A stretch of DNA of 50,349 nucleotides from Phycisphaerales bacterium (GCA_020847545.1 JADLBV010000096.1:1-50349); one strand, 5' to 3'. Counted from the stretch's first letter, positions 9,097 to 19,101 are shown. A program made the numbers and translations. The notes: generated by a model from the letters alone, not told the origin.

Positions 9097-9651
9097 ATGC
9101 GAGCCAGTGACATTCGACGGGGGCAGGCGGTGGTGATTGACGGCAAGCTGTTTGTCGTCACCAACGCCGACCACAACACACCAGGCAACCTGCGGGCCAA
9201 GGTGCAGTTCAAGCTGCGGGATGTGATCAAGGGGACGATTCTGGACAAGCGCGTCGGGGCGACCGATGACATCGACACGGTCAATCTCGACCGCCGACAG
9301 GTGGAATATCTCTACAGCGACAACGATGGGCACATCCTGATGGACCTTGAGACATATGACCAGAACACGATCCCCAAGGAGGTGTTCGGGGATGACATTT
9401 TGTTCCTCAAGCCCAACACGCCGCTGAGCGCGCTGTTTCATGATGGCAAGATCGTCAGCTATGAACTGCCCAAGACGGTGGACCTGAAGGTGACCGACAC
9501 CCCCCCCGCCATCAAAGGGGCCACCGCCACCAACCAGAACAAGGAAGCCACGCTGGAGACGGGATTGAAGACGCGCGTCCCCCCATTCATCAACATCGGC
9601 GAAGTGATCCGCATCAGCACCGAAGGCGGAACGTATATGAGCCGCGCGTAA
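9097..9651 (+). CDS. efp: Translation elongation factor P
   Basis: 184 residues in three beta-barrel domains. EF-P binds between the P and E sites and rescues ribosomes stalled at polyproline. The C-terminal signature (ATLETGLKTRVPPFINIGEVI, with STEGGTYMSRA) is intact. The N-terminal tip loop reads HNTPGNLRA. The lysine normally modified in other bacteria (PGKG, Lys34 in E. coli) is Asn31 here, so EpmA-type lysylation at that residue is not possible; this may be a lineage-wide feature. The start is supported by AAGGA 7 nt upstream of the ATG. Transcribed alone from the candidate promoter near 9000. Confidence 0.95.
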   Translation: MRASDIRRGQAVVIDGKLFVVTNADHNTPGNLRAKVQFKLRDVIKGTILDKRVGATDDIDTVNLDRRQVEYLYSDNDGHILMDLETYDQNTIPKEVFGDDILFLKPNTPLSALFHDGKIVSYELPKTVDLKVTDTPPAIKGATATNQNKEATLETGLKTRVPPFINIGEVIRISTEGGTYMSRA

Positions 9652-9688
9652 GGATCGGATACGGAAACCCGTAGTGTGCGATCTGATT

Positions 9689-9753
9689 TGTAGGGTGGGG
9701 TTCATCTCCACCATTTTATTTTTATAAATTGATGGGAATGACCCCACCCCACA
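9689..9753. repeat. REP palindrome pair upstream of the RAYT gene
   Basis: A GTAG-headed 26-nt palindrome (TGTAGGGTGGGGTTCATC..., 9689-9714) is followed by a degraded inverted copy (9732-9753, ATGGGAATGACCCCACCCC...). Together they flank the left side of the RAYT gene and match the better-preserved pair on its right side. Confidence 0.8.
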
Positions 9754-9769
9754 AGTTATCATCCCCCAC

Positions 9770-10342
9770 ATGCCGAACTACCGGCGCGCCTATCAGCCCG
9801 GTGGAACGTTCTTTCTGACATTGGTCACTCATCAGCGAATACCGCTGTTCAACGATCCAACCGCCAGACAATTACTGCACGAATCACTTGCACAGACCCG
9901 ACGTGATCGCCCATTTGAGTTGGTGGCAACGGTCTTATTGCCGGATCATCTCCATCTGGTTTTGACCTTACCACCAGATGAAAGTGATTTTTCCATCCGT
10001 GTGGGTGCGATCAAAGGTCGATTTACCCGCCGTTGGCTTGCGAACGGCGGCGGCGAAACATCACAGTCCCCCTCACGAACAGACCACGAATATCGCGGCC
10101 TGTGGCAAAAACGGTTTTGGGAACACGCGGTGCGGGACTTGGATGACCTGAACCGTTGCTGTGATTATGTCCATTTCAACCCGGTCAAACACGGCTTGGC
10201 GAGTTGCCCGCACGAATGGTCTTGGTCGACATTTCATCGATTCATCCGCGAAGGGAAATATGATGCAAATTGGTGTTGCGTGTGTGCGGGAATGGAGTTG
10301 AGAAAACCGCCGGTGAACATCCATGGAGCGGAGATGGATTGA
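9770..10342 (+). CDS. REP-associated tyrosine transposase (RAYT, Y1 family)
   Basis: 190 residues. N-terminus MPNYRRAYQPGGTFFLTLVT; metal-binding HxH-type motif PDHLHLVLTLP; and a C-terminal region with WQKRFWEHAVRD and the catalytic Tyr region CDYVHFNPVKHGL. This is the TnpA-REP branch of the IS200/IS605 Y1 nucleases, which nick REP hairpins headed by GTAG. Matching REP pairs lie immediately on both sides (9689-9753 and 10345-10411), and a solitary copy lies at 17482. The gene appears intact. RAYTs are often domesticated, so it may serve REP dispersal and not self-mobility. Confidence 0.9.
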   Translation: MPNYRRAYQPGGTFFLTLVTHQRIPLFNDPTARQLLHESLAQTRRDRPFELVATVLLPDHLHLVLTLPPDESDFSIRVGAIKGRFTRRWLANGGGETSQSPSRTDHEYRGLWQKRFWEHAVRDLDDLNRCCDYVHFNPVKHGLASCPHEWSWSTFHRFIREGKYDANWCCVCAGMELRKPPVNIHGAEMD

Positions 10343-10344
10343 AG

Positions 10345-10411
10345 ATGGTGGGGATGAACCCCACCCTACACATGCAACGGAATCCTGTAGGGTGGGGTTC
10401 ATCCCCACCAT
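10345..10411. repeat. Inverted REP pair (BIME-like) downstream of RAYT
   Basis: Two perfect 26-nt copies in opposite orientation: 10345-10370 (ATGGTGGGGATGAACCCCAC...) and 10386-10411 (TGTAGGGTGGGGTTCATCCC...), with a 15-nt spacer. Each is GTAG followed by an imperfect palindrome. They lie between the RAYT stop and the end of the adenylate-kinase-like gene. Confidence 0.9.
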
Positions 10412-10419
10412 TAATCTTT

Positions 10420-11058
10420 TCATGCATGCGAGACCAGGGCCTCGGATGGATGCGGGTCTTTTTCGTCGTCGTGTTGTTCCTTCAACGGGGCGATGATTTT
10501 GATGATTTCGCTCAGGACGCGGATCATCGGCATGGTGGCCTCGACGCGCTCGATTTTTTCGGCCGGGTAATAGCGCAGAATCGGGGCGGTGTCGCGGTCG
10601 TACACTTCCATGCGGCGGCGGATGACGGTATCCGAGGCGTCGTCGATGCGGTTTTCCTTCAGGGCGCGGCGACGGAGTCGTTCGACCATTTTTTCCGGGT
10701 CGGCCACCAGGTGGATCACCTTCACCACTTCGATGGTGTCCTCCAGTAGCGCGGCCTGTTTGACGTTGCGCGGCAGGCCATCCAGCACCAGAATATCGGA
10801 TGAGGCATGGAACTGGTTGATCATCTCCATCCCCTTGATGTACTGCCGCCAGAGGTTGATCGTCAGTTCATCGGGGACCAGCAAACCCTTGCTGGAATAT
10901 TCCCAGACCGTGCGGCCCATCTGGCTTTGCAGGTCCAGCGAACGAAAAATATCGCCGGTGGCGCTGTGATAAAAGCCGGGAATGGAACCGAGGATTTTGC
11001 CCTGGGTTCCCTTGCCGCTGCCGGGCGCGCCAAAAAGAAGGACGCTTTTGTACCGCAT
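10420..11058 (-). CDS. adk: Adenylate kinase-like nucleoside monophosphate kinase
   Basis: 212 residues. P-loop GAPGSGKGTQ (residues 10-19), NMP-binding TGDIFR, and DGLPRN in place of the usual DGFPR. A short LID with no zinc Cys cluster (RALKENRIDDASDTVIRRR) is followed by YDRDTAPILRYY. These features place it in the adenylate kinase family, which transfers phosphate between ATP and AMP. The C-terminal tail (KEQHDDEKDPHPSEALVSHA) is not part of the usual fold, and the stop is only 9 nt from a REP element. Because the sequence departs from canonical Adk, it could be a paralogue with another NMP preference. Confidence 0.85.
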   Translation of the reverse strand: MRYKSVLLFGAPGSGKGTQGKILGSIPGFYHSATGDIFRSLDLQSQMGRTVWEYSSKGLLVPDELTINLWRQYIKGMEMINQFHASSDILVLDGLPRNVKQAALLEDTIEVVKVIHLVADPEKMVERLRRRALKENRIDDASDTVIRRRMEVYDRDTAPILRYYPAEKIERVEATMPMIRVLSEIIKIIAPLKEQHDDEKDPHPSEALVSHA

Positions 11059-11073
11059 GATCGATCCTTATGG

Positions 11074-11162
11074 ATTTTTGATTTTAGATTTTTGATTTTC
11101 GATTGAAGAAGTCCGACGTATGGTCGCTTTCAATCAAAAGTCGCAAATCAAAAATCAAAAAT
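11074..11162. repeat. AT-rich imperfect inverted repeat
   Basis: Left arm 11074-11105 (ATTTTTGATTTTAGATTTTT...) and right arm 11131-11162 (...AATCAAAAATCAAAAAT) are near-complementary over about 32 nt with a 25-nt loop. The element fills the gap between the acs stop and the adk-like start. The base composition is very unlike its neighbours, suggesting a small MITE-like or dispersed intergenic repeat. Confidence 0.65.
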
Positions 11163-11166
11163 AACC

Positions 11167-13143
<1,977 letters not shown>

Positions 13144-13333
13144 GATGCTGTTCCTCGCTGTGTTAAAAGGGCCTCAAAAACAGGTTCTATTCGACCGCAC
13201 CGGAAGGAGGTGGTGTCCAAAACAAACTCGAAAGATTATTTGTACCGTTTTGCGCAGCGGTCGCCAAGGGTTTTCTTCGATTGGTCGCAAATTCCTGTAA
13301 AATGATCAGGGCGGGTTATGCCGAACAAATGAT

Positions 13334-13383
13334 CTGTAGGTCCGGCTGTGCCGGGCAATTGCGTCCGGCACAGCCGGACCTAC
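13334..13383. repeat. Inverted GTAG-headed palindrome pair
   Basis: Two inverted copies of GTAGGTCCGGCTGTGCCGG are separated by about 10 nt; each contains the palindrome CCGGC-tgt-GCCGG. The miaB stop codon lies within the right copy, so insertion may have reset the end of that gene. The arms form a perfect 19-bp stem and could also work as a terminator, but there is no T-run. The remaining acs upstream region (13144-13330) shows nothing else recognisable. Confidence 0.75.
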
Positions 13384-14894
13384 ACCGAATGTGCAATCGT
13401 TGATCCGGCCGTGATGGATGATGTTTGCCTGGGAGATTTGGACCCGCAATATTCACCGAAAAGGGTCAGGTTTTTCGCGCCGTTGATCCGCACATCCACC
13501 AATTGCCCTTTGAGCGACAAAGGCCCCGAAAAGACGACAACCTGATCGCCCGGCGTGCGGCCGACCATCTGGGTTTCATCGGCAGCCAAGGCAACGGGTC
13601 GTTTTTCCCAACCCAATTCCACCTTGCCCGTATTGGCGGCCTGTCGACTGACCAGTTTGCTTTCACCCTCAACCAGCACCCGCACGGTCTGATCAATCAT
13701 CTGGCGATTGATCGACTCGGAGACTTCCTGCTGCACCGCCAGCAGACGATTGTTGCGGCTGCGTTTGTCGGCGTCGCTCACATCATCGACAAACCGGTCA
13801 ATCGCCACCGTTCCCGGCCGGGGGCTGTATTTGAAGATAAACGAATTTTTGAACCGACATCGCCGGACCATCTCCATGGTCAGCTCAAAATCATCCTCGG
13901 TTTCGCCGGGGAAGCCGACGATAAAATCGCTGGCGATGCTGATGTCACTCATCATCTCGCGGGCGCGATCGACAAAATCATAATATTGGCCCGCTGTGTA
14001 GCCGCGATTCATTGATTTCAATATCCGGTCGCTGCCATGCTGGGCCGGGGCGTGCAGATATCGGCAGATGCGCGGGCAGTCTCGCATCGCCGCCAGCGCT
14101 TCATTGGTGAAATCGCGCGGAAAACTGGTGACAAATCGCAGCCGGGGCAGATGCGGCACGGCCTCGTGAATGTCATACAAAAGCTGGGCAAAGGTGGTCT
14201 GCCGGCCGTCGTCATGGCGAAAATGGTAATGATTGACGGTCTGCCCCAGCAGCGTCACTTCGCGAACGCCCACATCGGCCAGCCGTTTCACCTCATCGAT
14301 GATATTTTGTGGCGGGCGATGCACTTCCGGGCCGCGCGTATAGGGAACGACGCAATAACTGCAAAATTTATTGCAACCGCGGGTGATGCGGACATATGCC
14401 TGTGCGACATCATCCTCTGAATTGATGCTGCGGGAGAGATCGAGCAGTTCCAGATTGTCCTCGGCGGCCGCCAGCGTGGCGGATCGGCGGGTATTGGACC
14501 CCATCAACGCCGTCTGCCTCGGCCGATCCGAGCCGGTGACGACGGCGTTGTGAACCAATTGAGTCAGTTTGTCCAGTTCGCCCGGCCCGCACAGCAAATC
14601 CACATGCGGATAACGCCGAAACAAATCCACCCCATCCCGTTCGGCCATGCACCCGATGACGCCGATGACCAGTTCAGGGCGCTGTTGTTTTTGGGGACGC
14701 AGCTCCCCCAATCGCGACCAGACTTTTTGTTCGGCATGTTCGCGCACCGAACAGGTGTTGTAGAGGATGACATCCGCCCGGTCGCGATCCTCGGTTGATT
14801 CATAACCATGCGCGCGAAGCTGGCCCAGCACCAGCTCGCTGTCCAGCACGTTCATCTGACAACCAAATGTTTCCAGGTACAGCTTGCGTTTCAT
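13380..14894 (-). CDS. miaB: tRNA-2-methylthio-N6-dimethylallyladenosine synthase MiaB
   Basis: 504 residues from the ATG at 14894; a GTG at 14915 would add seven. MiaB is a radical-SAM methylthiotransferase acting on i6A37 of tRNAs. It has the N-terminal UPF0004 domain (YLETFGCQMN, NTCSVR, IGCMAERDG) holding the auxiliary cluster cysteines. The radical-SAM CxxxCxxC motif is present as CNKFCSYCVVPYTRGPE, and a TRAM-like C-terminal domain follows (VLVEGESK...VGRTPGDQVVVF). The last residues are encoded inside an inverted repeat. Located 45 nt after proA on the same strand, so probably part of the cdaA-cdaR-proA-miaB unit. Confidence 0.94.
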   Translation of the reverse strand: MKRKLYLETFGCQMNVLDSELVLGQLRAHGYESTEDRDRADVILYNTCSVREHAEQKVWSRLGELRPQKQQRPELVIGVIGCMAERDGVDLFRRYPHVDLLCGPGELDKLTQLVHNAVVTGSDRPRQTALMGSNTRRSATLAAAEDNLELLDLSRSINSEDDVAQAYVRITRGCNKFCSYCVVPYTRGPEVHRPPQNIIDEVKRLADVGVREVTLLGQTVNHYHFRHDDGRQTTFAQLLYDIHEAVPHLPRLRFVTSFPRDFTNEALAAMRDCPRICRYLHAPAQHGSDRILKSMNRGYTAGQYYDFVDRAREMMSDISIASDFIVGFPGETEDDFELTMEMVRRCRFKNSFIFKYSPRPGTVAIDRFVDDVSDADKRSRNNRLLAVQQEVSESINRQMIDQTVRVLVEGESKLVSRQAANTGKVELGWEKRPVALAADETQMVGRTPGDQVVVFSGPLSLKGQLVDVRINGAKNLTLFGEYCGSKSPRQTSSITAGSTIAHSV

Positions 14895-14939
14895 GTCAGG
14901 GGTATTTTGTACCACCGATGGCCGATTCGCCAGTGTTTA

Positions 14940-16268
14940 TCACCGGCAATGTCCATCGCCGGTGACGATCCATTTGGAGGTGGTCAAATCCAACGCCCCC
15001 ATCGGGCCGCGCGCGTGGAGCTTGTCGGTGGAGATGCCGATCTCCGCGCCCAGCCCATATTCACCCCCATCCGCGAATCGCGTTGAGGCGTTGACCATGA
15101 CGCTGGCACTGTCCACCCGCCGGGCAAAATCATCGGCCGACCGTTTGGAATCGGTCAAAATCGCATCGGTGTGGTGGGAACCATGTTCGTTGATATGGTC
15201 GATGGCCTCATCCATCGAATCAACCACCTTGATGCCCACAATAAACGCCAGATATTCGGTGTCCCAATCCGCATCGGTGGCGGCTTTGGCGGATGAATAC
15301 AATTTTCGCGTGCGTTCATCCCCGCGAATCTCCACCCCCTTGGCCGCCAGGTCTTCGCAGACGTTTTTAAGCAATCGGTCGGCCGCCTCGCGATGGAACA
15401 ACAGGTGCTCCACCGCGTTGCACACCCCTCCGCCGGGGTAGCTGGTCTTGGCGTTGACGCAAATCTGCCGAACCTGCGATTCCATCCCCTGCGTGTCGCG
15501 GTCGATATAAATGTGGCAATTGCCCGTAAAATGTTTCAACACCGGGATGGTGGAGTCGGCCACCACCGCGCGAATCAGCGATTCACCGCCGCGTGGTATC
15601 ACCAGGTCGATGTTGCGATCCTGCTTCAATATCAGCGGCACCAGCGCCCGGTCGGTTGATTCAACCAGTTGCACCGCATCCACCAGCGATGGATCGGCCG
15701 ACTTCAACGCCTGATGAATGATCCGCACGATGGCGCGATTGGATTCAAACGCCTCCTTGCCACCGCGCAAAATAATCGCATTGCCGCTTTTGAGGCACAA
15801 CGCGGCCGCGTCGCTGGTCACATTCGGACGGGATTCATAAAAAAACAGCACCACCCCGATCGGCACGCGCACCTTCTGAATCCGCAGCCCATTGGGCCGG
15901 ACGTACCCTTCGATCACCTGCCCCACCGGATCGACCTGCGCCGCGATCTGCTCCACCCCATCGGCCATGGACGCGATGCGCTTGTCACTCAATTTAAGCC
16001 GTTCCACCACCGCGGTGGGCAAATTCGCCTGTTGCGCCCCCTGCACATCCTTCGCATTGGCCGCCAGCAATTCCTCACGACCCTGCCGGATGGATGCGGC
16101 GATCTGACGCAAAATCTCACCCCGCGCCTGTCCGCTCAGCACCGCCACCCGCCGCGAAGCCTCCCGCGCCCGCCGACCCAACTGCTCAACATAATTTTGA
16201 TGTTCACTCACCAGCTCATTCCAATCTATCTTGGTTTTCTCTGTGCCCTCCGTGTCTCCGTGGCACAC
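14940..16268 (-). CDS. proA: Gamma-glutamyl phosphate reductase ProA
   Basis: 442 residues. It reduces gamma-glutamyl phosphate to glutamate-5-semialdehyde in proline synthesis. It is an aldehyde-dehydrogenase-fold enzyme; the catalytic Cys is in YPGGGVCNAVE. Other family segments include FFYESRPNVTSDAAALCLKS, ILRGGKEAFESN and the C-terminal GLGAEIGISTDKLHARGP. The first 13 residues (CHGDTEGTEKTK) are translated from a dispersed-repeat-like word (CACGGAGGGCACAGAG). The true start may therefore be the GTG at 16268 or a second GTG at 16211. It begins 9 nt after cdaR. proC is in the window but 16 kb away; proB is not seen. Confidence 0.93.
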   Translation of the reverse strand: MCHGDTEGTEKTKIDWNELVSEHQNYVEQLGRRAREASRRVAVLSGQARGEILRQIAASIRQGREELLAANAKDVQGAQQANLPTAVVERLKLSDKRIASMADGVEQIAAQVDPVGQVIEGYVRPNGLRIQKVRVPIGVVLFFYESRPNVTSDAAALCLKSGNAIILRGGKEAFESNRAIVRIIHQALKSADPSLVDAVQLVESTDRALVPLILKQDRNIDLVIPRGGESLIRAVVADSTIPVLKHFTGNCHIYIDRDTQGMESQVRQICVNAKTSYPGGGVCNAVEHLLFHREAADRLLKNVCEDLAAKGVEIRGDERTRKLYSSAKAATDADWDTEYLAFIVGIKVVDSMDEAIDHINEHGSHHTDAILTDSKRSADDFARRVDSASVMVNASTRFADGGEYGLGAEIGISTDKLHARGPMGALDLTTSKWIVTGDGHCR

Positions 16269-16277
16269 CCTTCTTCA

Positions 16278-17444
16278 TTATTGCGGCTCGCGCGGCACCA
16301 GTCGAAATTCAATCGCCCGCGTCGGATCCTTCACCTTCACATCCTTGGGCAGCACATACTCCGGCAGTCGGGAAATCCGATTGCCTGTGGCATCGTCGCT
16401 GGTCACCTTCAACCGCGCATACGGCTTGGGCGCATATTGCGGGTCCATCATCGCCTCGTGCAGCTTGGGCGGGCCGATCAACACCACGTTGGCCAGCGTC
16501 GGCCCCGATGATCCATCGTATACGATCTTGAAATCATCCCACAAACTCGGCGGCGCCTCGACCACGATCGGCATCGAGGGATACGTCCACTCCTCATCGG
16601 CCGCCCGCAAATCCAACGTGACATCCACCGTGGAGGGGGTCAACGCCGCCCCATCTTCCTTGTTAAAGGGGGACCGCAGCGGCACATTCTTTTCCACATG
16701 ATGGCCCGGCGTCTTGAGTGAGTCTCGCCCGCTCAAATTGACCTCGATCATCAGCGTGTCATTCCCCGCCGCCTCGCGTGCCGCATCCAACGCCGACTTT
16801 GGCCCGCGATAATGCACCGTCTGCGGATCAAAGGCCGGCGGCGATTCCAGGTTGGTGATCGAATCGGGCAATTTCAACGGCAAATCCGCCTCCACCACCT
16901 CATCCACATACACTGTCAATCGCGGCGGACGGCACGCCAGCACCGTAATCGCGTTGCGCTTAAAGAGCGGCTGTCCCGCGATCAGCGGCAAACTGCTGAT
17001 CTCGTGCCGGCGATTGGGCGTCAGGCTCGCATCCAGATCAATTTGCAGCCGATCCAGGTCGGATGAGGGTTTGGAGAGGGCATCGATCAGGGCATCGACA
17101 TTCCGTCGCGGCCCTTCCAGGTCCACCATCACATTTTTGTCACCCAGCAACCGCACGATCCGGTTGGGGGCGGTGCTGCGAACCTCGATGGGAATCGACA
17201 CGTTGGTCGGCCGGGCCAACTGCTCGCGCTCGGCATAAACCCAGACCAGAATCGTCAACGGCGCCACCCACGCCAGCGTCTTGAGCATCTCGATCAACCG
17301 CTCGCCCGAAAATTGCTGCCGAATCTTCCGCGGCGCCGACCGCGCCAATTCCTGCCACGGCCCCTTGGAACGCACCGGCAGCCGCAACGGCGCCCCCTTG
17401 GGCGTCGCATCAACAACCTCCGGCTTGTTCGATCGTTCCGACAT
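16278..17444 (-). CDS. cdaR: CdaR-like protein with YbbR domains
   Basis: 388 residues. After a basic cytoplasmic N-terminus there is one membrane helix (about 55-70, TLAWVAPLTILVWVYA), then tandem YbbR-type beta-rich repeats (for example NVSIPIEVRS, LPLKLPDSI, NVTLD-type strands) facing outward. In Firmicutes CdaR lies next to CdaA and modulates its diadenylate cyclase activity. Here it is directly downstream of cdaA with a 66-nt gap containing a REP element. The organisation cdaA-cdaR is conserved, but the usual third gene, glmM, is replaced by proA. Confidence 0.85.
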   Translation of the reverse strand: MSERSNKPEVVDATPKGAPLRLPVRSKGPWQELARSAPRKIRQQFSGERLIEMLKTLAWVAPLTILVWVYAEREQLARPTNVSIPIEVRSTAPNRIVRLLGDKNVMVDLEGPRRNVDALIDALSKPSSDLDRLQIDLDASLTPNRRHEISSLPLIAGQPLFKRNAITVLACRPPRLTVYVDEVVEADLPLKLPDSITNLESPPAFDPQTVHYRGPKSALDAAREAAGNDTLMIEVNLSGRDSLKTPGHHVEKNVPLRSPFNKEDGAALTPSTVDVTLDLRAADEEWTYPSMPIVVEAPPSLWDDFKIVYDGSSGPTLANVVLIGPPKLHEAMMDPQYAPKPYARLKVTSDDATGNRISRLPEYVLPKDVKVKDPTRAIEFRLVPREPQ

Positions 17445-17481
17445 CTGTTTATTGTCTGCCTGCGGGGAGACGATTCATTTC

Positions 17482-17506
17482 TGTATGGTGGGGTTCATCC
17501 CCATCA
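17482..17506. repeat. Solitary REP copy between cdaA and cdaR
   Basis: TGTATGGTGGGGTTCATCCC and onwards to 17506 match the REP beside the RAYT at 9770 with a few changes. It lies inside what should be the cdaA-cdaR transcript and could form a hairpin there. Confidence 0.8.
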
Positions 17507-17510
17507 CATT

Positions 17511-18347
17511 TTACGCCACCGACTTTCGATATTTCATCCCTTCACCGCCGCCACGCCCCAGCAATTCGCTCAACAACCCCCTTAATCCTTCGGGCGTCAG
17601 CTTCCGGATCAATTGCCCGCGTTCGGCGATCGACACATCCCCCGTCTCCTCCGATACCACCAATACGACCGAATCGGACTCCTGGCTCATCCCCACCGCC
17701 GCCCGGTGCCGCGAACCCAATTCCCGCTCCAATTCCCCCGACTCGGCCAGCGGAAACTGCACCCCCGCATAGGCCACCTTCCCCTGCGACACCACCACCC
17801 CCAGATCATGCAACGGCGAATTGGGCCAGAAGATCGTCTCCAAAATCTCGGCCGTCAGGTCCGCGTTGACGCGCGTGCCGTTTTCCGCGATCCCACCCAA
17901 CCCGACATCCCGCTCGATGGCGACCAGCGCCCCGATCTTTCGGCGCGACAGAAAACTGGCCGCCTCCACCAGCGCATCGATCTCGTCGCTGATCTCGTTG
18001 GACCAACCCCGAAAGAGCCTCGTCTCGCCGATCCGCATCAACCCGCGGCGCAGTTCCGGCTGAAACACCACGATGGAGGCGAAAAACGCGAAATAAAGAA
18101 ACTTCTGATATAAAAACGCCACCCGCTCCAGCCCCCATTTGGCCGCCACCAAAGCCACCAGCAGATAAAGCGTGATTAAAACAAACGCCACCCCGCGCAA
18201 CATGCGCGCCCCGCGCGTGCCGCGCAGGAAACTGACCACCCAATAGATCACCAATCCGATCAGGAACAGTTCGATGGCCACCCGCCACCAGCCGTAACTG
18301 ACGACCGACCGGAAAAAATTGCCGAAATTAAAGATATCATCAGACAA
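17511..18347 (-). CDS. cdaA: Membrane diadenylate cyclase CdaA (DisA_N domain)
   Basis: 278 residues. Three N-terminal membrane helices (about 20-40, 50-70, 78-95) are followed by the DisA_N/DAC domain (about 110-270), which makes c-di-AMP from two ATP. The RHR motif is present (residues 213-215, SRHRAAVGMSQ). The DGA motif, normally LHDGAV, reads LHDLGV (Asp181-Leu-Gly). The essential Asp is kept, but the Gly-Ala pair is changed to Leu-Gly. This may be lineage-specific or reduce activity. It is followed by cdaR, proA and miaB on the same strand, an arrangement that fits c-di-AMP's known role in osmotic control, because proline is a compatible solute (inference). Confidence 0.9.
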   Translation of the reverse strand: MSDDIFNFGNFFRSVVSYGWWRVAIELFLIGLVIYWVVSFLRGTRGARMLRGVAFVLITLYLLVALVAAKWGLERVAFLYQKFLYFAFFASIVVFQPELRRGLMRIGETRLFRGWSNEISDEIDALVEAASFLSRRKIGALVAIERDVGLGGIAENGTRVNADLTAEILETIFWPNSPLHDLGVVVSQGKVAYAGVQFPLAESGELERELGSRHRAAVGMSQESDSVVLVVSEETGDVSIAERGQLIRKLTPEGLRGLLSELLGRGGGEGMKYRKSVA

Positions 18348-18495
18348 GGATCAGACCCGCCAAGGCCGACTGCAACGCCAAATATCAGCGCATTCCGAAT
18401 GCAACTATATAAAACAAGCGGCAGGCAGGCCACAGAGCCTGTAAAAATTCCTGATTTTTGATCCTTCCCCCCATCCTTCCCCCCCAAGACGACGA

Positions 18496-19101
18496 TCAAG
18501 ACTTATCGGCCGACAGCGGGTTGCCAAAGACGACCCGGACGATGCGATATTCCCCATCGACGTTCCGTTTCCCTTTGATCACCACAAACAGCGGCTGAGG
18601 GCGGGTTGCACCCAAATCCGGGTCGTGGGTTCCACCCTGCCAGCAAACGATGATCCCAACCGGATCCTGCGGGTCGGCCGACAGCACCTCGCCAAGCCAT
18701 TGCCGGGCGATCTGGTTGGCCTGCTGCATCTGCTGCTCATCCTGGGGGTTCATGTACTGGCGAAAATCATCGGGCACATTGCCGGCCGTCCGAAAATCGG
18801 ATGCGATGTCGGTTGCCAACGCTCCCGGCAATCCCTCATAGGCATGCTGGCCCAAAAGCGATGCCTGACGAATCCGATCAACCAACAGCGCCAGATCGCA
18901 GGTTTCCTGCGTCCCAAACTGCCGGATAACCGCCTGGCCATCCAGATTCGCCCGCAAATGCGCCGACTCCCCATCCAGCACATTGCGGGTGAACCGCTCG
19001 ACCGTCGATTCCCACGAAAGATTCGCCGGCCGGGTCGATTGCGCGGCCGCTGAAGCACTCATAAATCCCAGCAAACTCATCACCAACCAGAACCATCTCA
19101 T
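18496..19101 (-). CDS. Secreted hypothetical protein
   Basis: 201 residues with a clear Sec signal peptide (MRWFWLVMSLLGFMSASAAAQ, cleavage after ASAAA likely). The mature part is mixed helix and strand, with a C-terminal strand-rich block (PVGIIVCWQGGTHDPDLG, then QPLFVVIKGKRNVDGEYRI) that suggests a compact exported domain. No recognised family. It lies 148 nt upstream of cdaA on the same strand; the gap contains no obvious terminator. Exported to the periplasm or cell surface. Confidence 0.7.
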   Translation of the reverse strand: MRWFWLVMSLLGFMSASAAAQSTRPANLSWESTVERFTRNVLDGESAHLRANLDGQAVIRQFGTQETCDLALLVDRIRQASLLGQHAYEGLPGALATDIASDFRTAGNVPDDFRQYMNPQDEQQMQQANQIARQWLGEVLSADPQDPVGIIVCWQGGTHDPDLGATRPQPLFVVIKGKRNVDGEYRIVRVVFGNPLSADKS

